The notes below the pieces were generated by a model, which was not told the origin of the DNA, searched no databases, and worked only from the letters and a program-made list of their open reading frames with translations. A DNA stretch of 64,000 nt, from contig NZ_JAHQCW010000032.1 of NCBI RefSeq assembly GCF_019042275.1, positions 1-64,000 on the forward strand. Reading direction: 5' to 3'. Of this stretch, positions 35,380-44,554 are shown piece after piece. The position numbers and the translations under genes are program-made. The stretch comes from Diplocloster agilis. GTDB lineage: Bacteria; Bacillota; Clostridia; Lachnospirales; Lachnospiraceae. Numbering within the stretch: the first letter of the stretch is position 1; the number at the start of each line of letters is the position of its first letter.

Positions 35380-35410
35380 ATTTTTCCTCCAGTTTCCAAA
35401 ATACAGCTGT

Positions 35411-36196
35411 CTAAAAATCCCGGGCAAACCCGCAGGTCCACCCTCCGTCAACGGTTATGATGCTGCCAGTCATATAAGTCATCTCGTCGGATGACAGGAA
35501 TACCGCTGTTCCGGCGATCTCTCGGGGCTCTGCCGGACGTCCCAGCGGTATGTGGGCCAGCATTCGTTCGCTGCGCTCCTGATCTGCGTAGAACAACGCC
35601 CTTGTACCTTCAAAGATGACGGATCCCGGGCAGATACAGTTGACTAGGATACCATCCGCTCCCAGTTCCACTGCCATGGTCTTGGTCAAATGGATCACAG
35701 CGGCCTTGGCCGCGGTAAACGCGCACTGGTTTCGCATCGGCACCTGCCCCACGCAGGAAGCGATATTGATGATACGGCCGTATTTTCTGGCCGCCATATG
35801 CCGGATGACCGGGCGGGAGCAGTAGAATACTCCGTCCAGATCCACCTTCATGATCTTATGCCAGTTTTCCTCCGTAAAATCCTGAATCAGAGCTCTCCCC
35901 TCGGGTCCCACATTGACTCCCGCGTTGTTAACCAGAATTTCTATTCCGCCGAACGTGTCCAGAACCTGCGCGCACATGCTTTCCATGCTTTCCCCGTCGG
36001 ACACGTCCCCGAAGAAATACCGGGCATTCCCCCTCAGTTTCCTTAACTGCGACGCGGCTTCCTCCCCTTTTGTACGGTCAATATCGACTACCGCTACATT
36101 TGCGCCGGATTGGATATAATACTCGCACATAGCCATTCCGATGGCGCCCGAACCGCCTGTGATCACAGCCGTTTTGCCTGTCAGATCAATATTCAT
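35411..36196 (-). CDS. Short-chain dehydrogenase/reductase lacking the catalytic tyrosine
   Basis: A protein of 261 residues with a full SDR fold: TGGSGAIGMAM cofactor motif (13-23), NNAGVNVG (~90), catalytic-type serine S147 in NIASCVG and lysine K164. The active-site tyrosine of YxxxK is a phenylalanine (F160 in CAFTAAK; the codon reads TTT). The rest resembles 3-oxoacyl-ACP reductase or gluconate 5-dehydrogenase-like enzymes. Either the enzyme works differently or it is structural. AAGGAG precedes ATG. Confidence 0.85.
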   Translation of the reverse strand: MNIDLTGKTAVITGGSGAIGMAMCEYYIQSGANVAVVDIDRTKGEEAASQLRKLRGNARYFFGDVSDGESMESMCAQVLDTFGGIEILVNNAGVNVGPEGRALIQDFTEENWHKIMKVDLDGVFYCSRPVIRHMAARKYGRIINIASCVGQVPMRNQCAFTAAKAAVIHLTKTMAVELGADGILVNCICPGSVIFEGTRALFYADQERSERMLAHIPLGRPAEPREIAGTAVFLSSDEMTYMTGSIITVDGGWTCGFARDF

Positions 36197-36293
36197 CTTG
36201 TCTCCTTTCCAGATATCACTGGTTCTTAGATTTTCACTGTCAATTTATTGCCTATATGATTTTTGTCAGTCATTTTATCTGTCAGCTTCGCAT

Positions 36294-37367
36294 CTATAGG
36301 ATATAATCATCTTTCATCTGCTCGAGGATGTCTGAATACAGCGGCAGATTGCTCCTTAACACGATCTGCGGATCCAATAGGATGACGTCATTTTCAAACT
36401 GTCTGCCCTCGGCCATATATTCATACAGATACCGGACTGCCAGCCTTCCCTGCAGAAACGGATTCTGGAAGATCGTCGCCTTGATTACCCGCTCCCTCAT
36501 CAAGGCAGCAATGTCCGGAAATACATCTGAGGCAACAATGGAAATCTTTCCCGCATATCCCAGCTCCTGAAGCCGTTTACAAAACGCCACGGAATTGGCG
36601 GTTCCAAAGTAGATCCCGCCCAGATCCGGATACTGATCCACCAACACCTTGGCCAGATCATAGGCCTCTCTTAAGTTGTCATGATGTTCGTAAACCCCGG
36701 AAAATTTCAGTCCGAAGCTTTCGCTGCCCTCCCGAAAACCTTCCACTGTATTTCTGTGCACCTGGCTGGTCAGCTGTCCGGTAACCATCACTACCGGCTT
36801 CTCCCTGTCCGCCAGCATTCCCAGAAGTTCAGCAGCCATCTTTCCCGCCATTCTTCCGTTGTTCTGGATGGAAAATAACCGGTCGGAGCCCTCCAGATCG
36901 GAGGTCACCGTAGCAAAGATCAGATCGGTCTTCTCCCTTAATTCTTTTACCACCCCGCTGACTTCCGACTCATTAGACGGCGGCAGTATGATGATACCGT
37001 CAAACTCCTGCTCGGCCAGTTCGTACAGCTTGTCGATAAAGGGCCGCGTCTCTTCCGCTGTCACCTTGAACATCTCACAGTAGACGCTGTAGTCGGCCAG
37101 GTCATCGGAGGCCCGCCGGATTCCCCGCTCCACCTCAGCCAGATAACCGTATACCGTATCCGGCAGAAGCACCGCAATCCGCTTGGGATTGCGCTTTAAG
37201 GATGCCGCGGTCTTACTTGGACGGTATCCCATCTCCTGTGCCGTCTCCATCACCAGTTTGCGGGTCTTTTCACTAACGGAAGCTTTGTCATTCATCGCCC
37301 TGTTCACAGTGGCGGTGGATATACCCAGCTGTTTTGCCACATCATAGATCGTTACCTTTTTCTGCAT
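36294..37367 (-). CDS. LacI-family repressor (copy 1, inside the operon)
   Basis: The 357-residue regulator has an N-terminal helix-turn-helix (TIYDVAKQLGISTATVNRAM) and a periplasmic-binding-type sugar sensor domain. It is closely similar over its whole length to the LacI protein at 49156-50229 (same hinge, same LEQMKD C-terminus), so the two are paralogs. It lies in the middle of the 13-gene operon rather than beside a promoter. It may bind the same GTAACCGGTTAC operators and respond to a different sugar. The 97-bp gap after it shows no certain promoter. Confidence 0.9.
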   Translation of the reverse strand: MQKKVTIYDVAKQLGISTATVNRAMNDKASVSEKTRKLVMETAQEMGYRPSKTAASLKRNPKRIAVLLPDTVYGYLAEVERGIRRASDDLADYSVYCEMFKVTAEETRPFIDKLYELAEQEFDGIIILPPSNESEVSGVVKELREKTDLIFATVTSDLEGSDRLFSIQNNGRMAGKMAAELLGMLADREKPVVMVTGQLTSQVHRNTVEGFREGSESFGLKFSGVYEHHDNLREAYDLAKVLVDQYPDLGGIYFGTANSVAFCKRLQELGYAGKISIVASDVFPDIAALMRERVIKATIFQNPFLQGRLAVRYLYEYMAEGRQFENDVILLDPQIVLRSNLPLYSDILEQMKDDYIL

Positions 37368-37388
37368 CGTAAAAGCCCCCTTTGGTTC

Positions 37389-38750
37389 CTATATCGGTGT
37401 GTGAAAAAAGGCGGAGATTCCGCGGTAAAGCAGATAAATATCCCGTTTGGATGTAATCTCAAAGGGGGCGTGCATCGAGAGCACCGGGACGCCCAGATCT
37501 GCCGTTTGAAGATTTCTGACCGCCAGACATCTGGAAATTGTCTTTCCCCCGCCACAGTCCACCTTGCCGATTTCTCCGATCTGATAGGCGATCTGTTCTT
37601 GTTTCAGGATAGTTCTCAGTTCCCCTAGATACTCTGCGCAGGCATCCGCTGTCTCGGACTTACCCCTGAGGCCGCTGTACTTTTGTAAGATGGGTCCCTT
37701 GTTCAGATAAGCGGTATTAAGCGGATCGAATGCCTCCGGATAGTTGGGATCATAAGCCGAGCTGGCATCGACGGACAGGGATCTGGACATGGCGTAAACA
37801 TGTCTTAATTTTAATCCTTCCCCTTCCGCCAGATCCTCGATAAAATCATCCATATAAGTGCTGTCCATCCCGGTCGTGCTGCCGTTTCCGGTCTCTTCTT
37901 TATCCGCCAGCACGACAATACAGGTATTCTCAGGTATCTTAAGTCCGCGTAGAGCCTGAACCGCAGGGTAGGCGCACACCGTATCGTCCTGCCCATAAGC
38001 TCCGATCAGGCTGCGGTCGATCCCCACATCCGTACTGCCGAAAGCCGGAACAAAACATAGCTCCGCGGACCAGAAATCCTGCTCCTCTATCCCGTAGAAT
38101 TCTTTTAACAGCCGCAGCACCTCATCTTTAAGAAACTCGCCACCGTTTTCCCTGTTTCCGCTGCCGATCACCACATTCAGCCGTTCTCCGGTAATGATCT
38201 CATCCACAGGCCGCGGCGTAAAACCACTTGCCAGGTGGGGCAGCAGATCCGATACCGTAAACTGAGGCTCCCCCTTCTTCTCTCCAATGCAGATATCCAC
38301 CATTTCCCCATCCGACAGGCAGACACAGCCGTGAATCGCCAACGGGATCGCCGCCCACTGGTATTTGCGCAAGGAACCATAATAATGGGTTTTGAAAAAC
38401 GCAAGTCCCTCCTGTGCATAGAGAGGCGCAGGCTTGACATCCAGCCTGGGAGAATCAATATGAGCCGCCGCCAGCCTGGCCCCCTTGGCAAGTCCCCGTT
38501 CTCCGATTACCGCAAGGATCAATGCCTTATTTCTCTGATTAAAATAAATACGATCCCCCGGCCGCCATATTTTAGACCTGTCATAGGGTACAAACCCGTC
38601 GCCCTCAAGTTCTGCAATCAGAGCGCGCACAGCCTCCCGCTCTGTCTTTGCACAGTCCAGAAACCTTTTATAATCTTCACAAAATGCAAATTCATCCCCT
38701 GGTTCCTTTTCCTTCTCCATCTGCCCACATCCATCCAACCTATCTGCCAT
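37389..38750 (-). CDS. M18-family metallo-aminopeptidase
   Basis: This cytosolic aminopeptidase of 453 residues belongs to peptidase family M18. Metal and catalytic blocks are AAHIDSPRLD (His), QDDTVCAYPAVQAL (Asp), LADKEETGNGSTTGMDS (Glu pair) and C-terminal SMHAPFEITSK (His). The length fits the family. A peptidase among sugar genes is unexpected; it might trim glycopeptides or amino-acid conjugates. GGAGGATAAT precedes ATG, and it is 21 bp upstream of the LacI gene, hence cotranscribed. Confidence 0.9.
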   Translation of the reverse strand: MADRLDGCGQMEKEKEPGDEFAFCEDYKRFLDCAKTEREAVRALIAELEGDGFVPYDRSKIWRPGDRIYFNQRNKALILAVIGERGLAKGARLAAAHIDSPRLDVKPAPLYAQEGLAFFKTHYYGSLRKYQWAAIPLAIHGCVCLSDGEMVDICIGEKKGEPQFTVSDLLPHLASGFTPRPVDEIITGERLNVVIGSGNRENGGEFLKDEVLRLLKEFYGIEEQDFWSAELCFVPAFGSTDVGIDRSLIGAYGQDDTVCAYPAVQALRGLKIPENTCIVVLADKEETGNGSTTGMDSTYMDDFIEDLAEGEGLKLRHVYAMSRSLSVDASSAYDPNYPEAFDPLNTAYLNKGPILQKYSGLRGKSETADACAEYLGELRTILKQEQIAYQIGEIGKVDCGGGKTISRCLAVRNLQTADLGVPVLSMHAPFEITSKRDIYLLYRGISAFFHTPI

Positions 38751-38802
38751 ATTATCCTCCAGTGCCGCATTTACTGCGGCTTAAATTTAACTCTTCAAAC
38801 CT

Positions 38803-39786
38803 TTATTTCTGCGCGGTCATGGGATTTGTCCAGGCCAGGCGCCCATATTTGTCCATACACTGTATCCTCACAAAGGATTCATTTCCCTTTAACTCAAAAG
38901 AAGCCTGGCAAATGCTTTCCTCTCCCTGGGGCGGATGGACCGAACCCCCTGCGCTCACCACATTTCCCGCCACAAAGTCAATCTTTACAACCGGACTGCA
39001 CTCCACATATACTTTTCCGTCCCGGATCCCATACGCATAGATCTCCGGCCCGGATGATGAATAAAAGTTTCCATCCAGCAATGCCTGAACGATATCCTCA
39101 TGACACAGGCTTAAAGCCTGAACCATAACGAACCCGCCAAAGGCATCCGCCAGACTGTGGTTATCATCGGCTGCGTATGCTTTCCAACCCTTCTCTAATC
39201 TCAGGGCCTGGTCATAGTGGATCACGTCATATCCTGTGGCGTCCCCGTGCTCCGAAGCGTAATTAAATATTTCCATGGCCCATATTCCATTCAGGGGCAG
39301 GAAATCCGCTCCGGTCACTCTGGACCATACCGGATGGTTATATGTGACGAACATCCCATGGTCCCTCAGCTCATCCACCAGCTCCTGCCCGGCCTTCACA
39401 GGATCCCATTTTCTGAAGTACATTCTCTTCCCGATATGCTCCATATGTTGGTACAGCCCCGCCTTCGCATTTCGCTGCATCTGTTCTGTTCCAAGAAGCC
39501 CCAGGAAATGATGGGTTTTCATCTCATAGGGAATTTCCCAGGTATCATGCACGGTAGCTGATGCCTCTAATCCCGGCAACAGGATAAAGTCATCCCGGTC
39601 CAGCTCCTTGCGCAGATCCGTATATCTCTCATGCTCTGTCATTGCCAGGAAATGATACCCTTTTTTCCTGAACGCCTCCGCCATCTGTTTCGGCTGCAGC
39701 GCCCCGTCTGAATTCGTGGTGTGGCAATGCAGATTTCCTTTATACCATTTTCCGTCTTTTTGAAACATACTGATATCCGCCAGCAT
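38803..39786 (-). CDS. PHP-domain phosphoesterase
   Basis: A protein of 327 residues. NLHCHTTNSDG near residue 20, AMTEHE, an EAS pair in LPGLEAS and DDNHSLADAF form the PHP metal site. The C-terminal ~80 residues are a beta-rich extension (KVYVECSPVVKIDFVAGN) seen in PHP proteins next to carbohydrate operons. No signal peptide. It is 14 bp downstream of an ABC permease and differs clearly from the PHP protein at 371. It may hydrolyse a phosphorylated sugar. Confidence 0.8.
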   Translation of the reverse strand: MLADISMFQKDGKWYKGNLHCHTTNSDGALQPKQMAEAFRKKGYHFLAMTEHERYTDLRKELDRDDFILLPGLEASATVHDTWEIPYEMKTHHFLGLLGTEQMQRNAKAGLYQHMEHIGKRMYFRKWDPVKAGQELVDELRDHGMFVTYNHPVWSRVTGADFLPLNGIWAMEIFNYASEHGDATGYDVIHYDQALRLEKGWKAYAADDNHSLADAFGGFVMVQALSLCHEDIVQALLDGNFYSSSGPEIYAYGIRDGKVYVECSPVVKIDFVAGNVVSAGGSVHPPQGEESICQASFELKGNESFVRIQCMDKYGRLAWTNPMTAQK

Positions 39787-39800
39787 TTACACTCCCCCTC

Positions 39801-40640
39801 TCAGCCCTTGATCGCGCCTGCGGTCAGACCTTCCATATACAGGCGCGAGGTAAATACAAACAGGATAAACAGTGGAATCGTTGCAAATACAAAGCCTGCC
39901 ACCATAGCTCCGATATCAATACTTCCGGTCGCCGACTGGAATACCCGGATCGCCACGGTAATCACCTGCTTTGAGTTATTCTCGATCGCTAACAGCGGCC
40001 AGATAAAATCGTTATAGTAGTCCATCATTTTCATGACGACCACAGTGGCGATAATCGGTTTGGACAGCGGGACCGCAATCTTGACCAAAGCCCGCACTTC
40101 CCGGCAGCCGTCGATCTTGGCAGACTCAAAGAGCTCTGCGGGCAGGCCCTCCATAAAAGTCCTGCATAACAGGATTCCAAACACCTGTCCTCCCGACACC
40201 CAGGGAAGAATCAACGCCCACCAGGTATTGTAGATATGATAGGACTGAATCAGCGTATACTGAGGTGTCAGCGTCAGGACGCCGGGAACCATCATCAGGC
40301 ATAGCACAGCCAGAAAGATCACGTTTTTTCCCGGAAACTTTAATCTGGCAAACACATATCCGGCCGTAGCCGACAAAACCGCTGTGATTACTGTGGCGAT
40401 CGCCACTACCAGCATGGTGTTGATCATGTTGGGAATCAGCATCCCGATAGCCGTATTATAGTTCTCCCAGTGAATCGGATGCGGCAGTGAGAAGAAATCC
40501 CCGTATATCTGCACATTAGACTTTAACGACAGTATGATCATGAAGATAATAGGTACAAATGCAAAAAACATTAATAAAATTGCTATGCCCGCAATGACCA
40601 GTTGGAAAGCGGAAAATTTCCTTTTAAATTTTGTCTTCAC
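39801..40640 (-). CDS. Carbohydrate ABC transporter permease (MalG type)
   Basis: A six-helix permease of 279 residues with an EAA loop ELFESAKIDGCREVRALVKIAVPLSKP. The start is GTG 40640 with GGAGG upstream. It is 12 bp from the larger partner permease. There is no ATPase gene in the locus. Confidence 0.9.
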   Translation of the reverse strand: MKTKFKRKFSAFQLVIAGIAILLMFFAFVPIIFMIILSLKSNVQIYGDFFSLPHPIHWENYNTAIGMLIPNMINTMLVVAIATVITAVLSATAGYVFARLKFPGKNVIFLAVLCLMMVPGVLTLTPQYTLIQSYHIYNTWWALILPWVSGGQVFGILLCRTFMEGLPAELFESAKIDGCREVRALVKIAVPLSKPIIATVVVMKMMDYYNDFIWPLLAIENNSKQVITVAIRVFQSATGSIDIGAMVAGFVFATIPLFILFVFTSRLYMEGLTAGAIKG

Positions 40641-40652
40641 CGTCTTTTCCTC

Positions 40653-42632
40653 CTATTCATTGTTATTGGATTTGATGCGCATATTGATGATCGTGCCGAT
40701 CAGGATGAATACGAACATGACAAGTCCGAGTGCACAGGCATATCCGTACCGTCCGAATTTCGTGACGTTGTAATACAGTTCCAGGCCAGGCACGTACGTG
40801 CTGGTTCCCGGCCCGCCGCCGGTGAGAATGTAGATATTTGCATAATCCTGGACCACGCCGATAAATGTGAGTACGATCATCATCTTGATCTGTGGCGCGA
40901 TCATGGGCAGCAGTACCCGGAAAAATATGCCCCGTCTGGTCGCTCCATCCACCCTGGCCGCTTCGATCAGGGAACTGTCCACATCGATCAGTCCGCCGTA
41001 GTACACCAGAAAGGCCAGCGTGTTGATAAACGGGAAGCCCATGAAGATAATCGCCCAGAGCGCCGTCTTCTCATCTCCCAGCCAGGTCATCTGAAGGCTG
41101 CTTAAACCGATCTTGCCCAGCACTTCATTGACCAGACCTATATTGGGGTCATAGATCTGTTTCCACACCAGGGAGGAAACGATACCCGGCACCACCATAG
41201 GCAGCACGAACAGGAACCGGAATATGTATTTCTGCCGGTCGGATCTCATGGAATATACCAGCCAGGCCACCAGGATTGGTACGGTCAGGACTTTTATAAA
41301 TCCGGTGACCATCAAGATAACCAGATTCTTGATACCGATCAGAAAGTACCCTTCCGAGAACATGGTCTTAAAGTTATCAAGACCTACGAACTTGATTTCT
41401 GCCAGCGTATTGATATCCTTCGACCAGTTGGTGAACGCACGGGTGAAGGCCAGGAACACCGGTGTATAGTTAAATAATATAAGCAGAATAAACGTGGGGA
41501 TCAGCAGAAGATAGGCAATCCGGTATTTGTAAAGAGCCTTTCCCATTTTGAACAACTTTCCCTTTACCACCGGTATGGACATCATCAGGCTGATCAGCAG
41601 CAGTGCGAACGATACCGCTCCTGTAATCCTTGTGATACTGTGGATGATATGATACAGATTCATCTGTCCCAGATCCGATACGGAGATGGTCTTGATAAAA
41701 TCACCCCTGCCCGTAATATAGATCAGGTCATCCACGCCTAGTATTCCGGCGACCGCATTGGATAATCTTACGGAGACCGCCTTATTTCCATCCGGATCAA
41801 TCACATACAGATATCCTTCCTCTGTGCCGATTACCAGATATTCCCCGCTTTCATCCGCACCGATGGAGGCCACCTTCACCTTCAGATTGCTCTGTACATT
41901 GCCTCTTCTTAAGAGCTTTAACTGCTCATCCAGCACGCAGTAAGAGCCGTCATTACAAAGAGCTGCAAAATCTTCTCCCATTTTGGCCACGCCTACGATC
42001 CGATACTGCAGTTCGGTCATGCCGACCACATTGCCCGCTTTGTCGATCCTGGTGAATTCACCCCGGTCATTTCCGAAGATGATTTCCTGCTCATCCTTTG
42101 TATAGCTGACTCCGCGGATGATCGATTTGTAAGGGAGATTCACGATTCCCTCCCCGTCTTTTGTGTAGAGGAACAGATTATGCTTATTGGCTGCCGCTCC
42201 CGCAGAGATCAATATCTCCTCCCCATCCCTGGTCACATCGATATCATAGATCCGGCGCTTAACATTGATCTGATTTACAACTTCTCCGCTATCTATCTGA
42301 ATGATATACACATTATTGTCACTGTTACCCGCATATAACAGGCCCTGTTCTGAGCGGACCACCAGCTTGCAGAACGGCCCCTTTGCTTCCAACTCCCAGA
42401 GTTTCTCATGGGTTTTATTTTGAAACGCCATTAATTTGTTATTGTACGTGCCGACAAAAAATATATCTCTCTCCGCGTCAAGTCCAAGCGAGTTATTCTG
42501 AAGTCCTGTCTTGATTTCGGAATCCTGTATAATGTCTACCGATTTTCCTGTCTGCCAATATAAAAATCCTGAAATAAGTACCGCGATCAGAGATATGATA
42601 CAGACCCAGTTCCAGGCTGATAATCTTTTCAT
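40653..42632 (-). CDS. Sugar ABC permease fused to an extracellular beta-propeller
   Basis: This is a fusion protein of 659 residues. A first helix (9-27) is followed by an outside beta-propeller of WD40/PQQ type (~30-325), with repeating strands such as NKLMAFQNKTHEKLWELEAKG, NNVYIIQIDSGEVVN, GYLYVIDPDG and YCVLDEQLKLLRRG. A further helix (~333-352) leads to a complete MalF-type permease (~365-655) with EAA loop SLIEAARVDGATRRGIF. Normal MalF-type permeases are about 290-320 residues. The propeller may bind a polysaccharide ligand or regulate transport. The reading frame is continuous across the join. Confidence 0.85.
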   Translation of the reverse strand: MKRLSAWNWVCIISLIAVLISGFLYWQTGKSVDIIQDSEIKTGLQNNSLGLDAERDIFFVGTYNNKLMAFQNKTHEKLWELEAKGPFCKLVVRSEQGLLYAGNSDNNVYIIQIDSGEVVNQINVKRRIYDIDVTRDGEEILISAGAAANKHNLFLYTKDGEGIVNLPYKSIIRGVSYTKDEQEIIFGNDRGEFTRIDKAGNVVGMTELQYRIVGVAKMGEDFAALCNDGSYCVLDEQLKLLRRGNVQSNLKVKVASIGADESGEYLVIGTEEGYLYVIDPDGNKAVSVRLSNAVAGILGVDDLIYITGRGDFIKTISVSDLGQMNLYHIIHSITRITGAVSFALLLISLMMSIPVVKGKLFKMGKALYKYRIAYLLLIPTFILLILFNYTPVFLAFTRAFTNWSKDINTLAEIKFVGLDNFKTMFSEGYFLIGIKNLVILMVTGFIKVLTVPILVAWLVYSMRSDRQKYIFRFLFVLPMVVPGIVSSLVWKQIYDPNIGLVNEVLGKIGLSSLQMTWLGDEKTALWAIIFMGFPFINTLAFLVYYGGLIDVDSSLIEAARVDGATRRGIFFRVLLPMIAPQIKMMIVLTFIGVVQDYANIYILTGGGPGTSTYVPGLELYYNVTKFGRYGYACALGLVMFVFILIGTIINMRIKSNNNE

Positions 42633-42668
42633 CGTTCCGCCGTCACCTCCTGGTTTTCTTTTTCACGG

Positions 42669-42697
42669 AAAAGGGGCTGTGTATTGCAGCCCCTTTT
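42669..42697 (-). terminator. Intercistronic hairpin between binding protein and permease
   Basis: AAAAGGGGCTG pairs with CAGCCCCTTTT (11 bp, 7-base loop). Only four Ts follow on the minus strand, so it probably acts as a leaky terminator or mRNA stabiliser, keeping the binding protein more abundant than the permeases. Confidence 0.65.
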
Positions 42698-42734
42698 GAA
42701 TTCAAAGGAATCTACGTCCTATGAATCTAAAATG

Positions 42735-44405
42735 TTATTCCCCGGTAGGTTCATTCTGCGGATTCTCCAGGTCATTGTCGCTGATCTCTGAGGATGCCAT
42801 AGCATCTTCTATGTATGTGTCTATGTTGTTTTGATGGCTGGTCAGCCAGTCATCGATCGTAATCTTTCCGGTCAGGTAATCATAGGAATACCGGTAGAAA
42901 TCACGGACGGATTCCTGTACGTCGGACATACCGCGGGCCAGCCATGCTGCACAGCCCTTCTGGCAGTTGCCGATCAGTTCCAGCTGGTCAAACATAGCCT
43001 GAATGTCATCCGGAAGCTCCACTCCATATACCAGAGACGGTCCCTGAGGAACCAGGCCTGCATCAATCCCTGCGCTTAGGTAGATACTCTGTCCTTCCTG
43101 GGAGGAATAGTACATCAGGAAGTCTACCACCTGATCATCATGAGCTTTGTCCTTGGCCACTGCGCCCACGAATCCTGTGGCAACCTCAATCGTTCTGGCA
43201 GGAGCCTCGATTCCTTCCCCTTCCATGCTCGGCATATTAAATACGCCCAGATCAAACTTCTTAACTCCCTCAATGGCAGCGCCGGTCGCATCTGTTACTT
43301 CTTCCCCTGAGGACAGTTTCTTCATATCGTTATTGAAGTTCACCAATCTCCACGCTCCGTCGACCATCATGGCCGCTTTCCCCTGATAGAACATGGACAC
43401 CTGGCCCGGATCAATGGTTCCAAAGAAAGTCTCTCCGCCCACATATTTCGGGAAGATTTTAGCAAAGTTTTCCCAAACCGTCTTCATACCAGGTGAACTG
43501 GGTGAATAAACATTATCTTTTACTGCCTTGTACGCCCGAACCGCATTCTGGTTCACTTTCCATGCGTCATCATTAAACGGATCGGTGGGATCGTATTTCC
43601 AAACTCCGTCCACTTCCGGATCAAAGCAGTAATCCCCTTCCTGTGCTCTGTAGATATCCAGCATGGATCTGGTAGTCTGATCCGTGTAGATCTGGGCCAG
43701 CCAGCCGAAGGTTCCGGACCAGAAGCTTGTAGCATCGCCAGGCATAGTGATGGGCTGATAGCCTGCGGCATCCAGCTTCTCGCAGACGGTGACCAGTTCA
43801 TCCCAAGTGGTAGGAGGTTCTACGCCGACTTCCTCAAAAATCTCTTTGTTGTAGCACCAGACCACCTGCACGGAATCCAGAGAAAGCATGGACCACTCGC
43901 TCTGTCCTCTTTCCTTGGTCTGCATCTGGAAATTGAACTGTTCTGACCAGGTCCCGTCCGAGTAGGGGCTGTCCATATCCGCATATTCCAGGAAGTTGAT
44001 TACCTTTCCGGTGGTTGCGGTTCCCGCCAGGTTTACGTTTACGATATCCGCCGTAGGATCATCCACGGTAAAAATGTTCTGAACCCATTCTGCGTATCCT
44101 TCCGAAGGTTTCAGATCCACTACTACCTTCACATTAGGGTTCTTCTCCATATATGCATCCGCCACAGCCTGCCACGCCTCCTGGGCGCCGACGCTGGACT
44201 GAGTATTGACTGTGATCGTGGTCTCCCCGCCTGCCTGAGCTGCCGGGGTACTCTGCGCACCCTGTTCCCCGCTGTCCGTGGTTTCCTGAGGTGTGCCGCT
44301 GTCCGTTACTGCATCAGAACTTTTTCCACAGCCCGCCATCAGGCTTCCGGTCGCCAATACAACCGCTAACATACAACTAAGGACTTTGAACTTATTGTTC
44401 CTCAT
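42735..44405 (-). CDS. Extracellular sugar-binding lipoprotein
   Basis: A family-1 solute-binding lipoprotein of 556 residues. The signal peptide ends in the canonical lipobox LMAGC, followed by a long Ser/Thr/Gln/Gly-rich linker (~30-55) and a binding domain with TITVNTQSSVGAQEAWQAVADAY and the maltose-binding-like block YQGKAAMMVDGAWRL. ATG 44405 follows AGGAGGGAG; an ATG at 44453 is too far upstream. It is the first gene of the 13-gene operon, directly behind the operator-bracketed promoter. Confidence 0.9.
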   Translation of the reverse strand: MRNNKFKVLSCMLAVVLATGSLMAGCGKSSDAVTDSGTPQETTDSGEQGAQSTPAAQAGGETTITVNTQSSVGAQEAWQAVADAYMEKNPNVKVVVDLKPSEGYAEWVQNIFTVDDPTADIVNVNLAGTATTGKVINFLEYADMDSPYSDGTWSEQFNFQMQTKERGQSEWSMLSLDSVQVVWCYNKEIFEEVGVEPPTTWDELVTVCEKLDAAGYQPITMPGDATSFWSGTFGWLAQIYTDQTTRSMLDIYRAQEGDYCFDPEVDGVWKYDPTDPFNDDAWKVNQNAVRAYKAVKDNVYSPSSPGMKTVWENFAKIFPKYVGGETFFGTIDPGQVSMFYQGKAAMMVDGAWRLVNFNNDMKKLSSGEEVTDATGAAIEGVKKFDLGVFNMPSMEGEGIEAPARTIEVATGFVGAVAKDKAHDDQVVDFLMYYSSQEGQSIYLSAGIDAGLVPQGPSLVYGVELPDDIQAMFDQLELIGNCQKGCAAWLARGMSDVQESVRDFYRYSYDYLTGKITIDDWLTSHQNNIDTYIEDAMASSEISDNDLENPQNEPTGE

Positions 44406-44466
44406 AAAACTCCCTCCTGTTAAGATAACTGATCTCATTTGCTTGTTTTTCATAGTCTTTAAAATA

Positions 44467-44478
44467 GTAACCGGTTAC
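44467..44478 (-). promoter_or_regulatory. LacI-type operator, downstream half
   Basis: The perfect palindrome GTAACCGGTTAC lies just downstream of the -10 box, at about +1 to +12. Confidence 0.85.
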
Positions 44479-44484
44479 ATTTTC

Positions 44485-44513
44485 ATTTTACCATGCCTTT
44501 TCTCTGATGTCAA
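44485..44513 (-). promoter_or_regulatory. Promoter of the 13-gene carbohydrate operon
   Basis: TTGACA, 17-bp spacer, TAAAAT on the minus strand. It is bracketed by two identical operators, 55 bp apart start to start. Confidence 0.85.
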
Positions 44514-44521
44514 TAAAATTT

Positions 44522-44533
44522 GTAACCGGTTAC
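44522..44533 (-). promoter_or_regulatory. LacI-type operator, upstream half
   Basis: GTAACCGGTTAC, nine bases upstream of the -35 box. With the downstream copy it allows one tetramer or two dimers to hold the promoter. Confidence 0.85.
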
Positions 44534-44554
44534 GTAAAGGTTGTGTAAAATATG

